Below are positions 1-8,003 of a stretch of 64,000 nucleotides of DNA, one piece after another. The notes under the pieces are model-generated. The model did no database searches. It was not told the origin of the DNA and saw only the letters and a program-made list of their open reading frames with translations. The translations under genes and the position numbers were made by a program. This DNA comes from Desulfobacter curvatus DSM 3379 (GTDB lineage: Bacteria; Desulfobacterota; Desulfobacteria; Desulfobacterales; Desulfobacteraceae), in assembly GCF_000373985.1 (NCBI RefSeq), contig NZ_KB893101.1:1-64000 (forward strand). The letters run 5' to 3'. How positions within the stretch are numbered: position 1 is the stretch's first letter; each line of letters begins with the position of its first letter.

Positions 1-240
1 AGCGTCTGTCCGCCCCCTTTCAACTCCGATTAGTGTGAGACGGCAACCACGGACAGGTAATCGAAACAGTTTCAAGCCTGGAATGGGGGAGAACTATGCC
101 CGGACGGAATGAAAATCTTCGGTACAGGCCATGGTTTGTGTAGGAAGAACTACCTTTCCGATGCCTTCTGAAAGAAGGAAAGGCGGAATTTTCCCAAAAA
201 GGAGTGGGCGGAACAACTTCGGCCGACCTTTTATTATTTA
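1..240. other. Unassigned region at left edge, possible structured RNA
   Basis: No convincing protein gene. One forward frame (from base 2) is open from the window edge to a TGA at about 107-109 and then again for about 50 codons, but I recognise nothing in it. A nested hairpin (CCTTTC..CCTTC / GAAGG..AAAGG, about 150-183) is visible, and the region ends in a T-rich stretch after CGGCC near 222-232. It may be the end of a structured RNA or mobile intron whose start lies outside the window. I checked by eye for RNase P, tmRNA, SRP, cobalamin and c-di-AMP signatures and found no match. Confidence 0.25.
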
Positions 241-270
241 TGCGTCAGCACTGGATGAAAAAGAGAAACA

Positions 271-299
271 TTGACTTTAACCGGGGCTTAGGTGTAAAA
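271..299 (+). promoter_or_regulatory. Possible sigma-70 promoter for cytochrome c3
   Basis: TTGACT at 271-276 is followed about 17-18 bases later by an A-rich -10-like hexamer (TAAAAA, about 295-300). The -35 is good and the -10 is weak. It lies about 85 bases upstream of the cytochrome c3 start codon. Confidence 0.3.
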
Positions 300-328
300 A
301 AGGCGGGAATGAATTATAAGGATATAAT

Positions 329-342
329 CGGCTGTACAGCCG
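329..342. promoter_or_regulatory. Perfect 14-bp palindrome in cytochrome c3 leader
   Basis: CGGCTGTACAGCCG is a perfect palindrome between the possible promoter and the ribosome binding site of the cytochrome gene. It could be an operator for a dimeric regulator or a short leader hairpin. The sequence alone does not decide. Confidence 0.4.
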
Positions 343-385
343 TAAAAGCACTATAGTTTTAACTTTATAAAGGAGAAAAGAGGTT

Positions 386-850
386 ATGAGCAAGAAATTA
401 TTCACCCTCCTGTTGGCTGCAGGAATTGCTGTGTTTTTCACTGCTTCCGGAATTCAGGCAGGGACTAAGGCAGAAGACGTAATTACAATGAAAAGCAAGC
501 TGTTAGACGCCAAACGCAAAAAAAGTCCGGATGCAAAAAAACCATCTAAACTGGTTGAATTCACCCATAAAAAACATCATGAAGAATACAAGATTTCCTG
601 CGGTGAGTGCCATCACGACAAAGACGGCAAACCCCTTGCCGATCTTAAAGAAGGCGATGATGTTAAAAAATGTGAAGAGTGCCATACCAATGTAAAACCT
701 AAAGACAAAACCTTCCAGGGCGTATACAAGAAAAAACCCATTGACATCATGCACCTTGAATCAGCCATCCATGAAAACTGCATTGGCTGCCACAAGGAAA
801 AAGGCCTGAAAGTCGGCACCAAATGCGGCGACTGCCATAAAAAAATGTAA
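386..850 (+). CDS. Periplasmic tetraheme cytochrome c3 (class III)
   Basis: A 154-aa protein with an N-terminal signal peptide (charged start, hydrophobic stretch to about residue 22, cleavage probably after IQA). Four CxxCH heme motifs are visible: CGECH, CEECH, CIGCH and CGDCH, plus extra His residues suited to bis-His ligation (HKKHH). Length and four-heme count fit class III cytochrome c3 of sulfate reducers, the periplasmic electron carrier between hydrogenases or formate dehydrogenases and membrane redox complexes. The start is supported by AAGGAG about 10 bases upstream. It is a single-gene unit closed by a strong terminator. The mature part is Lys-rich, as expected for docking to acidic partners. 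Confidence 0.93.
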   Translation: MSKKLFTLLLAAGIAVFFTASGIQAGTKAEDVITMKSKLLDAKRKKSPDAKKPSKLVEFTHKKHHEEYKISCGECHHDKDGKPLADLKEGDDVKKCEECHTNVKPKDKTFQGVYKKKPIDIMHLESAIHENCIGCHKEKGLKVGTKCGDCHKKM

Positions 851-863
851 TTATTCCGGCAAT

Positions 864-881
864 CGGTTAACGCGTTAACCG
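864..881. repeat. 18-bp perfect palindrome downstream of cytochrome c3
   Basis: CGGTTAACGCGTTAACCG lies 14 bp after the cytochrome stop codon and just before the terminator. As RNA it would form a short hairpin; as DNA it could be a protein site. No role can be assigned. Confidence 0.4.
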
Positions 882-900
882 TTTCTCGGCCATATATTTA

Positions 901-939
901 GAAAGGGGAAAACCGAATGGTTTTCCCCTTTCTTATGTT
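901..939. terminator. Strong bidirectional terminator
   Basis: A perfect 14-bp stem (GAAAGGGGAAAACC / GGTTTTCCCCTTTC) with a GAAT loop at 901-932, followed by a T-rich tail on the plus strand. It ends the cytochrome c3 transcript and, read the other way, the leftward molybdoenzyme transcript that stops at 969. Confidence 0.85.
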
Positions 940-968
940 TCACATGGATGTCAATGGGGAAGACAACA

Positions 969-3185
969 TCACCCAACACACCCCAGACTGGGATCCTGGA
1001 CCACAATGGTGCGCTTTCTGCGTTTCTTTTTCACCTGGCACATCAGGGTTTTATACACGGGAAACCCGGAAATAGGATCAAACTGCTCAAGATCGGTGAG
1101 CACGTTGACATTGGCTTTCCGCCAGGATTCAGTACCCAAAGGACCGCCACCGCCCACCGGGGCATACACAAACCCTTTCATTACATTTTCCGTTACATCG
1201 GCCCGCATCTCCACAAACCCCCGGGCCGTTTTCACCACCACCGTATCGCCGGTTTCAATCTTTCGTTTTGCTGCATCCCCAGGATTCATCTGGACCATGG
1301 GATCCGGATATTTTTCAATAAAATCAGGCACGGCCCGCAGGCAGGATTTCATGTCCGGTTTAAAAGGCCCCGTACCCAGGACCAAAGGAAACCGGTTAAC
1401 CAGCAAAGGACGGCTGACGGGGGTTTCAAAGGACTCTTCATATTTCGGCAGTCCGTCATACCCCATCTGCTCTAGCAAGGTGGACTTAATTTCAAACTTG
1501 CCTGACGGCGTTTCAAAGCCCGGCGTTCCGTCTTTCCGCAAACCGCCTGTTTCCCATTTCCGGTAAGTCATGGGGGCGGCGGGTTTGCGCACCGTAAGCC
1601 GCGCATCCTGTGCCATATCCGCCCGGGTAAAGCCGGTATTTTTCAAGACCAGATCCAACAATTCCGCCTCATCGGCAGGGAACGTTTCGGCATACCCAAG
1701 TTTCCGGGCCAGTTCCGTTAAGATAGTAAAGCAGGGTTTGCTGTCCCCCACCGGCTCGATCATTTTTTCCCGCAACCGCACTGCATTTCCGTAAAAGCAA
1801 TAGGATGACTGCTCAAAGGCTGTGGTGGCCGGCAGCACAATATCTGCCCAGGCCGCATCCCGGGTAAGCTGCAGATCAATGGATACTTGAAAATCCAGGG
1901 CATCAAACGCCTTTTGCCACAAAATGGGATTGGGCCAGGAGGTCAGGATGGATGCGCCCAGGATAAACAGACCGTGGATCTTGTAAGGGTCGCCCTCTAA
2001 AATGGACTTCGGCAGCCGGTTGGCATGGGGCTCTCCCCCGCAGAAATGGGCGTACGCCGGGAAATGGCCTGCACCAATGGATTTGTCAAACCCAGGGCTG
2101 ACAATCTGGTGATCTTTGCACAGGTGAATCTGGTTCCCATGCGGGACAAAACAGCGCCCCCCTTCAACATCCATCTGCCCGGCCAGTGCCCAGAGCACCA
2201 TGACGGCCCGTATGTTCTGGACACCGGATTTGGTATATTCCAGACCTGTATACATTACATAGCTTGCGCCTTCGGCATCGGCAATCTCTTCAGCCAGCTC
2301 CATAATCAAGTCTTGGGGTACATCGGTAATTCCGGCAACGGCTTCAGGGGTAAAGCCCTTGACATATTCGGCAAACTCTTCATACCCCAAAGCCCACTCT
2401 TGAACAAAGGCATGATCAATTAAATTTTCCCGGATCAGGACATGGCACAGACCCAGGGCAAGAGCCCCGTCCGAGCCGGGCCGAATGGGCACCCACCGAC
2501 TGTCCGGCAGCTTGGCAGATGCGGTTTGCCTGGGGTCAATGACAACGATCCTTGCCCCTTCATGGGCGGCCCGGACCAAGCGCCCGAACATAGCCGGAGG
2601 TGTGGAGGTGGACGGATCAGTGCCCCAAACAAAAATAAGATCTGAATTGTCCACATCGGAAAACATGTCCGTATGCAGACAACCACAAGTCAATTGGGGC
2701 GCCAGCACACCAAGGGAGGTATAGCAGGGTGCGCCCACCCCAAAGGTGTTGGGTGATCCATAGGGAAACAGAATGCTTGAGGCAAGGTAAATGTGAGAAC
2801 CGCCGAGCTGGAATGCATCTTTAAAGGCCCGTTCGTAGGAGCCTGTACCGGCATAGAACCCCAGGGCCTGGGGCCCGTGTTCCGCTTTAATGGCCGACAT
2901 TTTTTCAGCGATAATGTCAAAGGCATCCTCCCAGGAGATGGGTTCGAAATCCAGTTTGCCCTTGGGCCCTTTTCGTTTCAACGGCTGTCTGATGCGTGCA
3001 TCGGAATAGATAATCTGCTTTGCACTGGCCGCCATGGGGCAAAGTACTTCGCCCATGGGCGCCTCGGGATCCGGGGTGAGCCGATCAATTTTACCGTCAT
3101 CATCAAAATGAACAATGGCCCCGCATCCGGGGCTGTGGAAACACAAGCCGCAAATTCCCGGTTTCTGTTCTGCCAAACCAAACAC
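969..3185 (-). CDS. Molybdopterin oxidoreductase, cytoplasmic DMSO-reductase family
   Basis: A protein of about 738 aa with an N-terminal 4Fe-4S motif (C-x2-C-x5-C, then a Cys about 32 residues later, EVLCPM), the Mo-bisPGD oxidoreductase body, and a C-terminal molydopterin dinucleotide-binding domain (about residues 600-715). No Tat signal, so probably cytoplasmic. A Cys in VGAPCYTS sits where the family places the Mo ligand. The closest impression is the formate dehydrogenase/thiosulfate reductase/acetylene hydratase-like group; substrate unknown. It lies 6 bp after the methyltransferase gene. GTG at 3185 abuts GGAGG with no spacing, so the in-frame TTG at 3176 (about 7 bases after the SD) is the likelier start. 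No FeS or membrane-anchor partner gene is adjacent. Confidence 0.85.
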   Translation of the reverse strand: MFGLAEQKPGICGLCFHSPGCGAIVHFDDDGKIDRLTPDPEAPMGEVLCPMAASAKQIIYSDARIRQPLKRKGPKGKLDFEPISWEDAFDIIAEKMSAIKAEHGPQALGFYAGTGSYERAFKDAFQLGGSHIYLASSILFPYGSPNTFGVGAPCYTSLGVLAPQLTCGCLHTDMFSDVDNSDLIFVWGTDPSTSTPPAMFGRLVRAAHEGARIVVIDPRQTASAKLPDSRWVPIRPGSDGALALGLCHVLIRENLIDHAFVQEWALGYEEFAEYVKGFTPEAVAGITDVPQDLIMELAEEIADAEGASYVMYTGLEYTKSGVQNIRAVMVLWALAGQMDVEGGRCFVPHGNQIHLCKDHQIVSPGFDKSIGAGHFPAYAHFCGGEPHANRLPKSILEGDPYKIHGLFILGASILTSWPNPILWQKAFDALDFQVSIDLQLTRDAAWADIVLPATTAFEQSSYCFYGNAVRLREKMIEPVGDSKPCFTILTELARKLGYAETFPADEAELLDLVLKNTGFTRADMAQDARLTVRKPAAPMTYRKWETGGLRKDGTPGFETPSGKFEIKSTLLEQMGYDGLPKYEESFETPVSRPLLVNRFPLVLGTGPFKPDMKSCLRAVPDFIEKYPDPMVQMNPGDAAKRKIETGDTVVVKTARGFVEMRADVTENVMKGFVYAPVGGGGPLGTESWRKANVNVLTDLEQFDPISGFPVYKTLMCQVKKKRRKRTIVVQDPSLGCVG

Positions 3186-3191
3186 CTCCCT

Positions 3192-4145
3192 CTATGTTAT
3201 TTTTCTTTCAGCGACAACAAACTGGGAGGTAATATGCTCCCATAGATTCCGGGTTTTCCTGATTTTCCACAATACCTGCCCCACATCCTGGATGGTAAAT
3301 TCCGGAGAGAATACAGATCCCGGGTCCTGAAGCAACCTGCAGATATTATCCATGCCAAATCCTTTAAAAGGACCTTCGTTGGTGCCCCCAAGCCAAAGCT
3401 CCGGGCTGTTGACATTTTCATCCCAGGAAAAGGGATCGGAAAAAAGGAATTTTGCCTCTTTTTCATCCATAACCCGGTTGGCTTCGGTCAGATGCAATAA
3501 AGGATCCGGCACCTTTTCAAGAATGTTTACGGAACTTACCGTGTCAAAACGCCGGGACCGGAAAGGCAATGCCATGGCATCGGCAACAATAAATTCAGCC
3601 TGGTCAAAGCCAAAGGCGGGATCCAGGTCACAGGACCGCGTTTCCGTGATCTGACCTTCCATGATCAGGTCAAATGCCAGCCGTTTTTTAGCCGCAAGTT
3701 CCCGGGCAGCCCGGACAAAGGAGATGGAGGTATCAAGCCCCACAGCCCGGTCATGGGTTCGGGTCATTTCAAAGGTTAAACGCCCCACGGAACATCCGAT
3801 ATCAAGGGCCCAGCCGGACCGCTTGGAATCAAAGGCCCGGGCCCATTGCTGATAAGCGTCCGTGGCATCAGGACCGTTAAAAAACTCTGAATAGTGACTC
3901 CACAAATAGGATGACAGCATGGAAAAAGAGTTGTATCCCGTTGCATCCCGGATAATGGGCAGGGTCTGTTCAGGCACGACCACGGCAATCCCCTCATGGA
4001 TCTCATACCCCTGTTTGCATTGGGGACATACCAGGCACCCCTCAATAATGTCATCATCCGTCTCTGTGTGGATATAAGGATTGAGTACAACGTCACTGTC
4101 CAGGCATTGGGGACATATCAGCTCTTCAATCAGCCATTTTTTCAT
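3192..4145 (-). CDS. SAM-dependent methyltransferase with Trm112-like zinc domain
   Basis: A 317-aa protein. Residues about 1-60 form a Trm112p-like zinc ribbon (CPQC..CLVCPQC). Residues about 100-250 are a class I methyltransferase core (LDIGCSVGRLTFEM as motif I, AEFIVADAMALPF later). The Trm112-methyltransferase fusion occurs in many bacterial proteins of unknown target, small molecule or protein. ATG is preceded by GGAG. It is the upstream gene of a two-gene unit with the molybdoenzyme (6 bp apart), so the two probably serve one pathway. The methyl acceptor cannot be told from the sequence. Confidence 0.8.
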   Translation of the reverse strand: MKKWLIEELICPQCLDSDVVLNPYIHTETDDDIIEGCLVCPQCKQGYEIHEGIAVVVPEQTLPIIRDATGYNSFSMLSSYLWSHYSEFFNGPDATDAYQQWARAFDSKRSGWALDIGCSVGRLTFEMTRTHDRAVGLDTSISFVRAARELAAKKRLAFDLIMEGQITETRSCDLDPAFGFDQAEFIVADAMALPFRSRRFDTVSSVNILEKVPDPLLHLTEANRVMDEKEAKFLFSDPFSWDENVNSPELWLGGTNEGPFKGFGMDNICRLLQDPGSVFSPEFTIQDVGQVLWKIRKTRNLWEHITSQFVVAERKIT

Positions 4146-4683
4146 AGCAGCTCCAATTTCATACCAATACCCTTTTAGTCATATACGCGTAACCGAATGC
4201 AATTTATATTGATATGGACAGGTATAGACAGGATTATCAGCGAAATAATTTGATCTATAGATTTTTTCAAAAAGCGTCGGCATCAGCCATACAGAGATCA
4301 GGTATACCACCCGCATCCTTTAGAATCAACACCTTGAACTCCCTTATTCCTAACAGTTCAGATTGAAAGGAATAACAAAGTAAATTGAAATTTAAAATGC
4401 AACCACAATAACCATAACCACCACATAATATATACGAAAAAAATTTTTATCTTTAACTAATATCGTTTTAATGAGAATATTAAAGATGTGTTCTATGACT
4501 ACGGTCACTGTAAATTCCATTTTATGGGGCTATGGCTCCGCACAGGGAGTTGCGAATCCAAAACCTAAGCGGATACGGATATCCAAGATGTTTATTTCTA
4601 AAAGCATTTATCTTGCGGCCATTATACGTACAATACGAGGGATAAGGAAAGGAATGGCCCTGACGCAGAAAGGAGATTTAAAG
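4146..4683. other. Long AT-rich intergenic region
   Basis: 538 bp between the divergent methyltransferase and YiaA/B-like genes. It is AT-rich, with no repeat, hairpin or RNA gene I can recognise. The YiaA/B frame stays open upstream to 4471, but those extra 71 codons lack a ribosome binding site and family similarity. Promoters for both flanking genes must lie here; none is clear enough to place. Confidence 0.5.
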
Positions 4684-5184
4684 ATGCGGCCTAATACATT
4701 ACAAACGGACCACTTCGTCGGCCGTCCTACAGCAGCATTTATAGCTGCAAGCTGGGCGGCACTTGCCATCGGAGTTATCGGTTACTTGGTCGGACTATAT
4801 AATTCCGGGCTCGCCCTGAATGAAAAGGGATTTTACCTTGCCGTGTTTCTTTTTGCCATGTTTTCCTCCGTAACCATACAAAAGACTGTACGGGACGTCG
4901 CAGAGGGTCTGCCGGCAACCAACGCTTTTTTGTTTATTTCCTGGGTATCCTTCAGTGTCTCAATCGCATTGCTGGCCGTGGGATTGTTTAACGCTGACTT
5001 GAAGCTGAGCGAAAAAGGATTTTTTGGTATGGCGTTTGTGCTGAGCCTGTTTGCGGTCATCACTGTGCAGAAGAATATCCGTGATATGACCAATAAAAAA
5101 GGAGAGACCCTTTCTGAAGCATTTCCGGCTGCCGTGGAGGCAGCTGACACTGCCGCCGAGGCTGCCAGCGATCTGCTGGATTAA
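4684..5184 (+). CDS. YiaA/YiaB-like inner membrane protein
   Basis: A 166-aa protein with two tandem YiaAB two-helix units: residues about 10-65 and about 75-130 each carry two hydrophobic segments, end in the similar TIQKTVRDV and TVQKNIRDM, and share an LNEKGFYLAVF / LSEKGFFGMAF motif, so the protein is an internal duplication. Four membrane helices in all and a soluble Ala/Glu-rich tail. ATG at 4684 is chosen because AAAGGAG lies 9 bases upstream; the open frame further 5' has no such site. Function of the family is unknown. thyA follows 33 bp downstream on the same strand. Confidence 0.75.
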   Translation: MRPNTLQTDHFVGRPTAAFIAASWAALAIGVIGYLVGLYNSGLALNEKGFYLAVFLFAMFSSVTIQKTVRDVAEGLPATNAFLFISWVSFSVSIALLAVGLFNADLKLSEKGFFGMAFVLSLFAVITVQKNIRDMTNKKGETLSEAFPAAVEAADTAAEAASDLLD

Positions 5185-5217
5185 CTGTTTTATACATACA
5201 TATAAACGAACACGCAC

Positions 5218-6084
5218 ATGGATGCCTATTCAAATATTGTCAAAAAAATACTTAACCAGGGCCAGGTCAAGGAAAATCGCACCGGGGTGAACACCATTGC
5301 CATTGCCGGGGCCATGTTTGAACATGACATGGCCCAGGGATTTCCATTGCTGACCTCTAAATATGTACCCTTTACCCTTGTGGCCCAAGAGCTTGAATTT
5401 TTCATCAAAGGCATCACGGATAAAAACTGGCTGCGGGACAGAAATAATCATATCTGGGATGAATGGTGCTCACCCGCTAAGGTCGCCTACGGACATGATG
5501 ATGAGACCAAGAAGATGATGATGAATGAACGGGAACTTGGCCCTATTTACGGATTCCAGTGGCGGCACTTTGGCGGTGGATACCAGGCATGGGACAAGGA
5601 ACCGGTTCCGGCCGGAGTGGATCAGCTTAAAAACCTGGTGGACACCTTGAAAACCAATCCCGATGACCGTCGGATGATCGTATCTGCATGGAATCCCATG
5701 GATATAGGTCAGATGGCCCTCCCCCCCTGCCACTACGGGTTTCAAGTCACAGTAATCAATGGACGACTGAATTTACTGTGGAACCAAAGATCCGTGGATA
5801 CGGCCCTGGGACTACCCTTCAACATTGCAAGCTACGGACTTCTTTTAACGCTCCTGGCCCTGGAATCAGGTTTTAAACCGGGGACCCTTGTTGGCTTTCT
5901 GGGGGACACCCATATTTATGAAAACCATGTTCAAGGACTGAAGCAACAGCTTGAAAGAAAACCCTTTGCCCTGCCTGGTGTAGAAACCAGATCTTTTACC
6001 TCTATTTTTGACTGGCAGTACAAGGATACCGTTTTGACCGACTACCGGCACCACCCGGCCATCCGCTTTGAGATTGCTGTTTAG
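5218..6084 (+). CDS. thyA: Thymidylate synthase
   Basis: A 288-aa ThyA that makes dTMP from dUMP with methylene-tetrahydrofolate as methyl donor and reductant. The catalytic Cys is in ALPPCHYGFQ; the dUMP-binding RRMIVSAWNP and the folate-site LPFNIASYGLL are in place, and length and order are normal. A terminator starts 10 bp after the stop. The ATG follows the YiaA/B gene closely, so co-transcription is likely, though a functional link is not obvious. Confidence 0.96.
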   Translation: MDAYSNIVKKILNQGQVKENRTGVNTIAIAGAMFEHDMAQGFPLLTSKYVPFTLVAQELEFFIKGITDKNWLRDRNNHIWDEWCSPAKVAYGHDDETKKMMMNERELGPIYGFQWRHFGGGYQAWDKEPVPAGVDQLKNLVDTLKTNPDDRRMIVSAWNPMDIGQMALPPCHYGFQVTVINGRLNLLWNQRSVDTALGLPFNIASYGLLLTLLALESGFKPGTLVGFLGDTHIYENHVQGLKQQLERKPFALPGVETRSFTSIFDWQYKDTVLTDYRHHPAIRFEIAV

Positions 6085-6093
6085 ACAATGAAA

Positions 6094-6129
6094 AACCCTG
6101 CAAACATGAAAGTCAGCAGGGCTTTTTTA
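6094..6129 (+). terminator. Rho-independent terminator after thyA
   Basis: CCCTGC (6096-6101) pairs with GCAGGG (6116-6121) around a 14-nt loop, followed by a run of six T. It closes the thyA transcript. The leftward etfA gene ends only 45 bp further on. Confidence 0.8.
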
Positions 6130-6173
6130 TACGTACCGGAAAAACGGATCACCGGCAATATGCTTATGGCTGC

Positions 6174-7139
6174 CTATAGATTTTCAATGGCTTCCTGGAG
6201 TTCAGGCATAAACTCCAGGATATCTTCCACGATCCCCACATCAGCAACCTGGAAGATCGGTGCTTTGGGGTTTTTGTTCACGGCAACGATAAAGGGATTG
6301 CCCTTGATGCCGCCCATGTGCTGGAAGGAACCTGAAATACCCATGGCCATGTAGACTTTGGGCTTAACGGTCTGACCCGAGGTACCGACCTGGCGGGATT
6401 TTTCAAGCCATTTGGCATCAACGATGGGACGTGAGCAGGAAACCACGGCACCCATGGCGTCAGCCAGTCCCTGGGCAATTTCAATGTTGTCTTCATCTTC
6501 AATACCACGGCCAATGGAAACCAGAACGTCGGATTTGGTAATATCAACATCGCCGACTTCAGCTTCAACCACCTCCAGGAAGGTTCTTTTGGCAGAAAGG
6601 TCACCGGCATCACCGGATTTGTCAACCACGGAACCGGACGCACCGCCGTCAGCCGGAGCAAATGCACCCGGCCGGATGGTGATGACAGCGCCTGCGGCCG
6701 CATCGCATGTCACATGGGTGGAAACAGCGCCACCGAGTTCCTGGCGGACAAGTTTCAAGGTCGCACCGTCCATGCCTTCAAAATCGATAGCGTCAGCCAC
6801 GTAGGTGGAATCCAGTTTGATGGACAGGCCAGGGGCCAGATCCATGCCGAATGTGTCATGGGCTACCAGCACAATGGCATCAGCCGGAATGATGTTGATC
6901 AGGGCTTTTCTTACGACTTCAGCATTGGGATAGGCCAGGGCGGCATTATCAATTTTAATGACTTCTGAATAAATTTTGGTCAGTTCATTGGCCACTTTAT
7001 CCAGATCAGCGCCGGAGCCGGAAACGACAGCAGTGAGAGAGGCACCGGCATCAATCTTTTTTGCAGCACTCGGGAACTCCAGGGCCACATCTTCAGCCAC
7101 CCCGTTTTTAAATGGAACATATGCAAAAATCTGTGTCAT
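6174..7139 (-). CDS. etfA: Electron transfer flavoprotein alpha subunit
   Basis: 321 aa. It has the ETF alpha N-terminal domain and the C-terminal FAD-binding domain (ISGSFQHMGG and VNKNPKAPIFQVADVGIVED are typical). With EtfB it forms the FAD/AMP heterodimer that takes electrons from acyl-CoA and related dehydrogenases. ATG at 7139 is preferred over TTG at 7145 because AAAGGAGGT is well spaced in front of it. It starts 2 bp after the etfB stop, so translation is probably coupled. It is the last gene of the tetR-FeS oxidoreductase-etfB-etfA row. Confidence 0.95.
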   Translation of the reverse strand: MTQIFAYVPFKNGVAEDVALEFPSAAKKIDAGASLTAVVSGSGADLDKVANELTKIYSEVIKIDNAALAYPNAEVVRKALINIIPADAIVLVAHDTFGMDLAPGLSIKLDSTYVADAIDFEGMDGATLKLVRQELGGAVSTHVTCDAAAGAVITIRPGAFAPADGGASGSVVDKSGDAGDLSAKRTFLEVVEAEVGDVDITKSDVLVSIGRGIEDEDNIEIAQGLADAMGAVVSCSRPIVDAKWLEKSRQVGTSGQTVKPKVYMAMGISGSFQHMGGIKGNPFIVAVNKNPKAPIFQVADVGIVEDILEFMPELQEAIENL

Positions 7140-7141
7140 GA

Positions 7142-7927
7142 TCAAAGACCTCCTTTGGCTTTCAGCTTCTCAATTAATTTTTCAATAATTTCATCGGTAG
7201 AGCCTTCAAGCATTTCAGCACCATCGCCCAGATCAGGCACAAAATAATCCACGCGTTTGGTCTTGGCACCAGCTTCGCCTACGCTGCCGGCATCCAAACC
7301 AAGATCACCGGCACCCTTTACGGGAATCTCAACACTGGCCACCTTACGGATACCGCGGATGCCGACATAGCGGGGTTCGTTGATACCGGTCTGAATGGAA
7401 AGCACGCAGGGCAGCTCAATTTCGTTCATCTCCTGGTTGCCGCCTTCAATTTCCCGGCCCACTTTAATTTTTCCATCAGCCGGTTCAATCTTGTTCACCA
7501 AAGAGGCATAGGGGTAATCCAGCATGGCTGCAAGCATGCCGCCGACCTGGCCCGCGCCTTCGTCGGCCTGGGCTCCGGTAAGAATCAGATCATAATTGCC
7601 TTTTTCAACTTCAGCTTTGAGAATGGCGGCAATACCTTTACCGTCAGATCCTTCAAAGGCGTCATCGGAAAGAAGAACGCCGTTGTTGGCGCCCATTGCC
7701 ATTTCCCGTCTGAGGACTTCTTCAGCCTCATCATCACCCACCGTTACGACAGTTATGCTGCCGCCCAGGTTATCCACGATCTGGATGGCCTCTTCAACGG
7801 CATAGTTGTCCCACTCGTTCACGGAATAAACCAGATCATCACGATCCAGATCATTGCCTTCAGAATTGAGTTCAAATTCGTTCTCAGCAGTATCCGGAAC
7901 GCGTTTGACGCACACCAAAATTTCCAT
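7142..7927 (-). CDS. etfB: Electron transfer flavoprotein beta subunit
   Basis: 261 aa, with the ETF beta fold and conserved segments MEILVCVKRVPDT, NEWDNYAVEEA and TGAQADEGAGQVGGMLA. ATG at 7927 with AAGGAGG 6-7 bases upstream is chosen over a longer in-frame reading from 7984. The partner gene etfA follows after 2 bp. The upstream neighbour is the membrane FeS oxidoreductase, which suggests one electron path: dehydrogenase, ETF, membrane oxidoreductase, menaquinone. Confidence 0.95.
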   Translation of the reverse strand: MEILVCVKRVPDTAENEFELNSEGNDLDRDDLVYSVNEWDNYAVEEAIQIVDNLGGSITVVTVGDDEAEEVLRREMAMGANNGVLLSDDAFEGSDGKGIAAILKAEVEKGNYDLILTGAQADEGAGQVGGMLAAMLDYPYASLVNKIEPADGKIKVGREIEGGNQEMNEIELPCVLSIQTGINEPRYVGIRGIRKVASVEIPVKGAGDLGLDAGSVGEAGAKTKRVDYFVPDLGDGAEMLEGSTDEIIEKLIEKLKAKGGL

Positions 7928-7958
7928 TATTGCCTCCTTAAGCTTATTTTTTTTAGGG

Positions 7959-7993
7959 TCTGCCGGACCGATAAATAAAACCAACCCGGCAGA
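7959..7993 (-). promoter_or_regulatory. Intercistronic hairpin between the FeS oxidoreductase gene and etfB
   Basis: A perfect 8-bp inverted repeat (TCTGCCGG / CCGGCAGA) with a 19-nt AT-rich spacer fills the 76-bp gap upstream of etfB. In the leftward transcript it is followed by A-rich, not U-rich, sequence, so it is not a terminator. It could protect the etfBA mRNA after processing and allow a different dose of ETF and membrane enzyme. Confidence 0.4.
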
Positions 7994-8003
7994 TAAGATA
8001 TAT

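Noticed and set aside
4471..4683. Longer N-terminus for the YiaA/B-like protein
   Set aside because: ATG 4684 has a strong Shine-Dalgarno and begins the family homology; the extra 71 codons are unlike the family.
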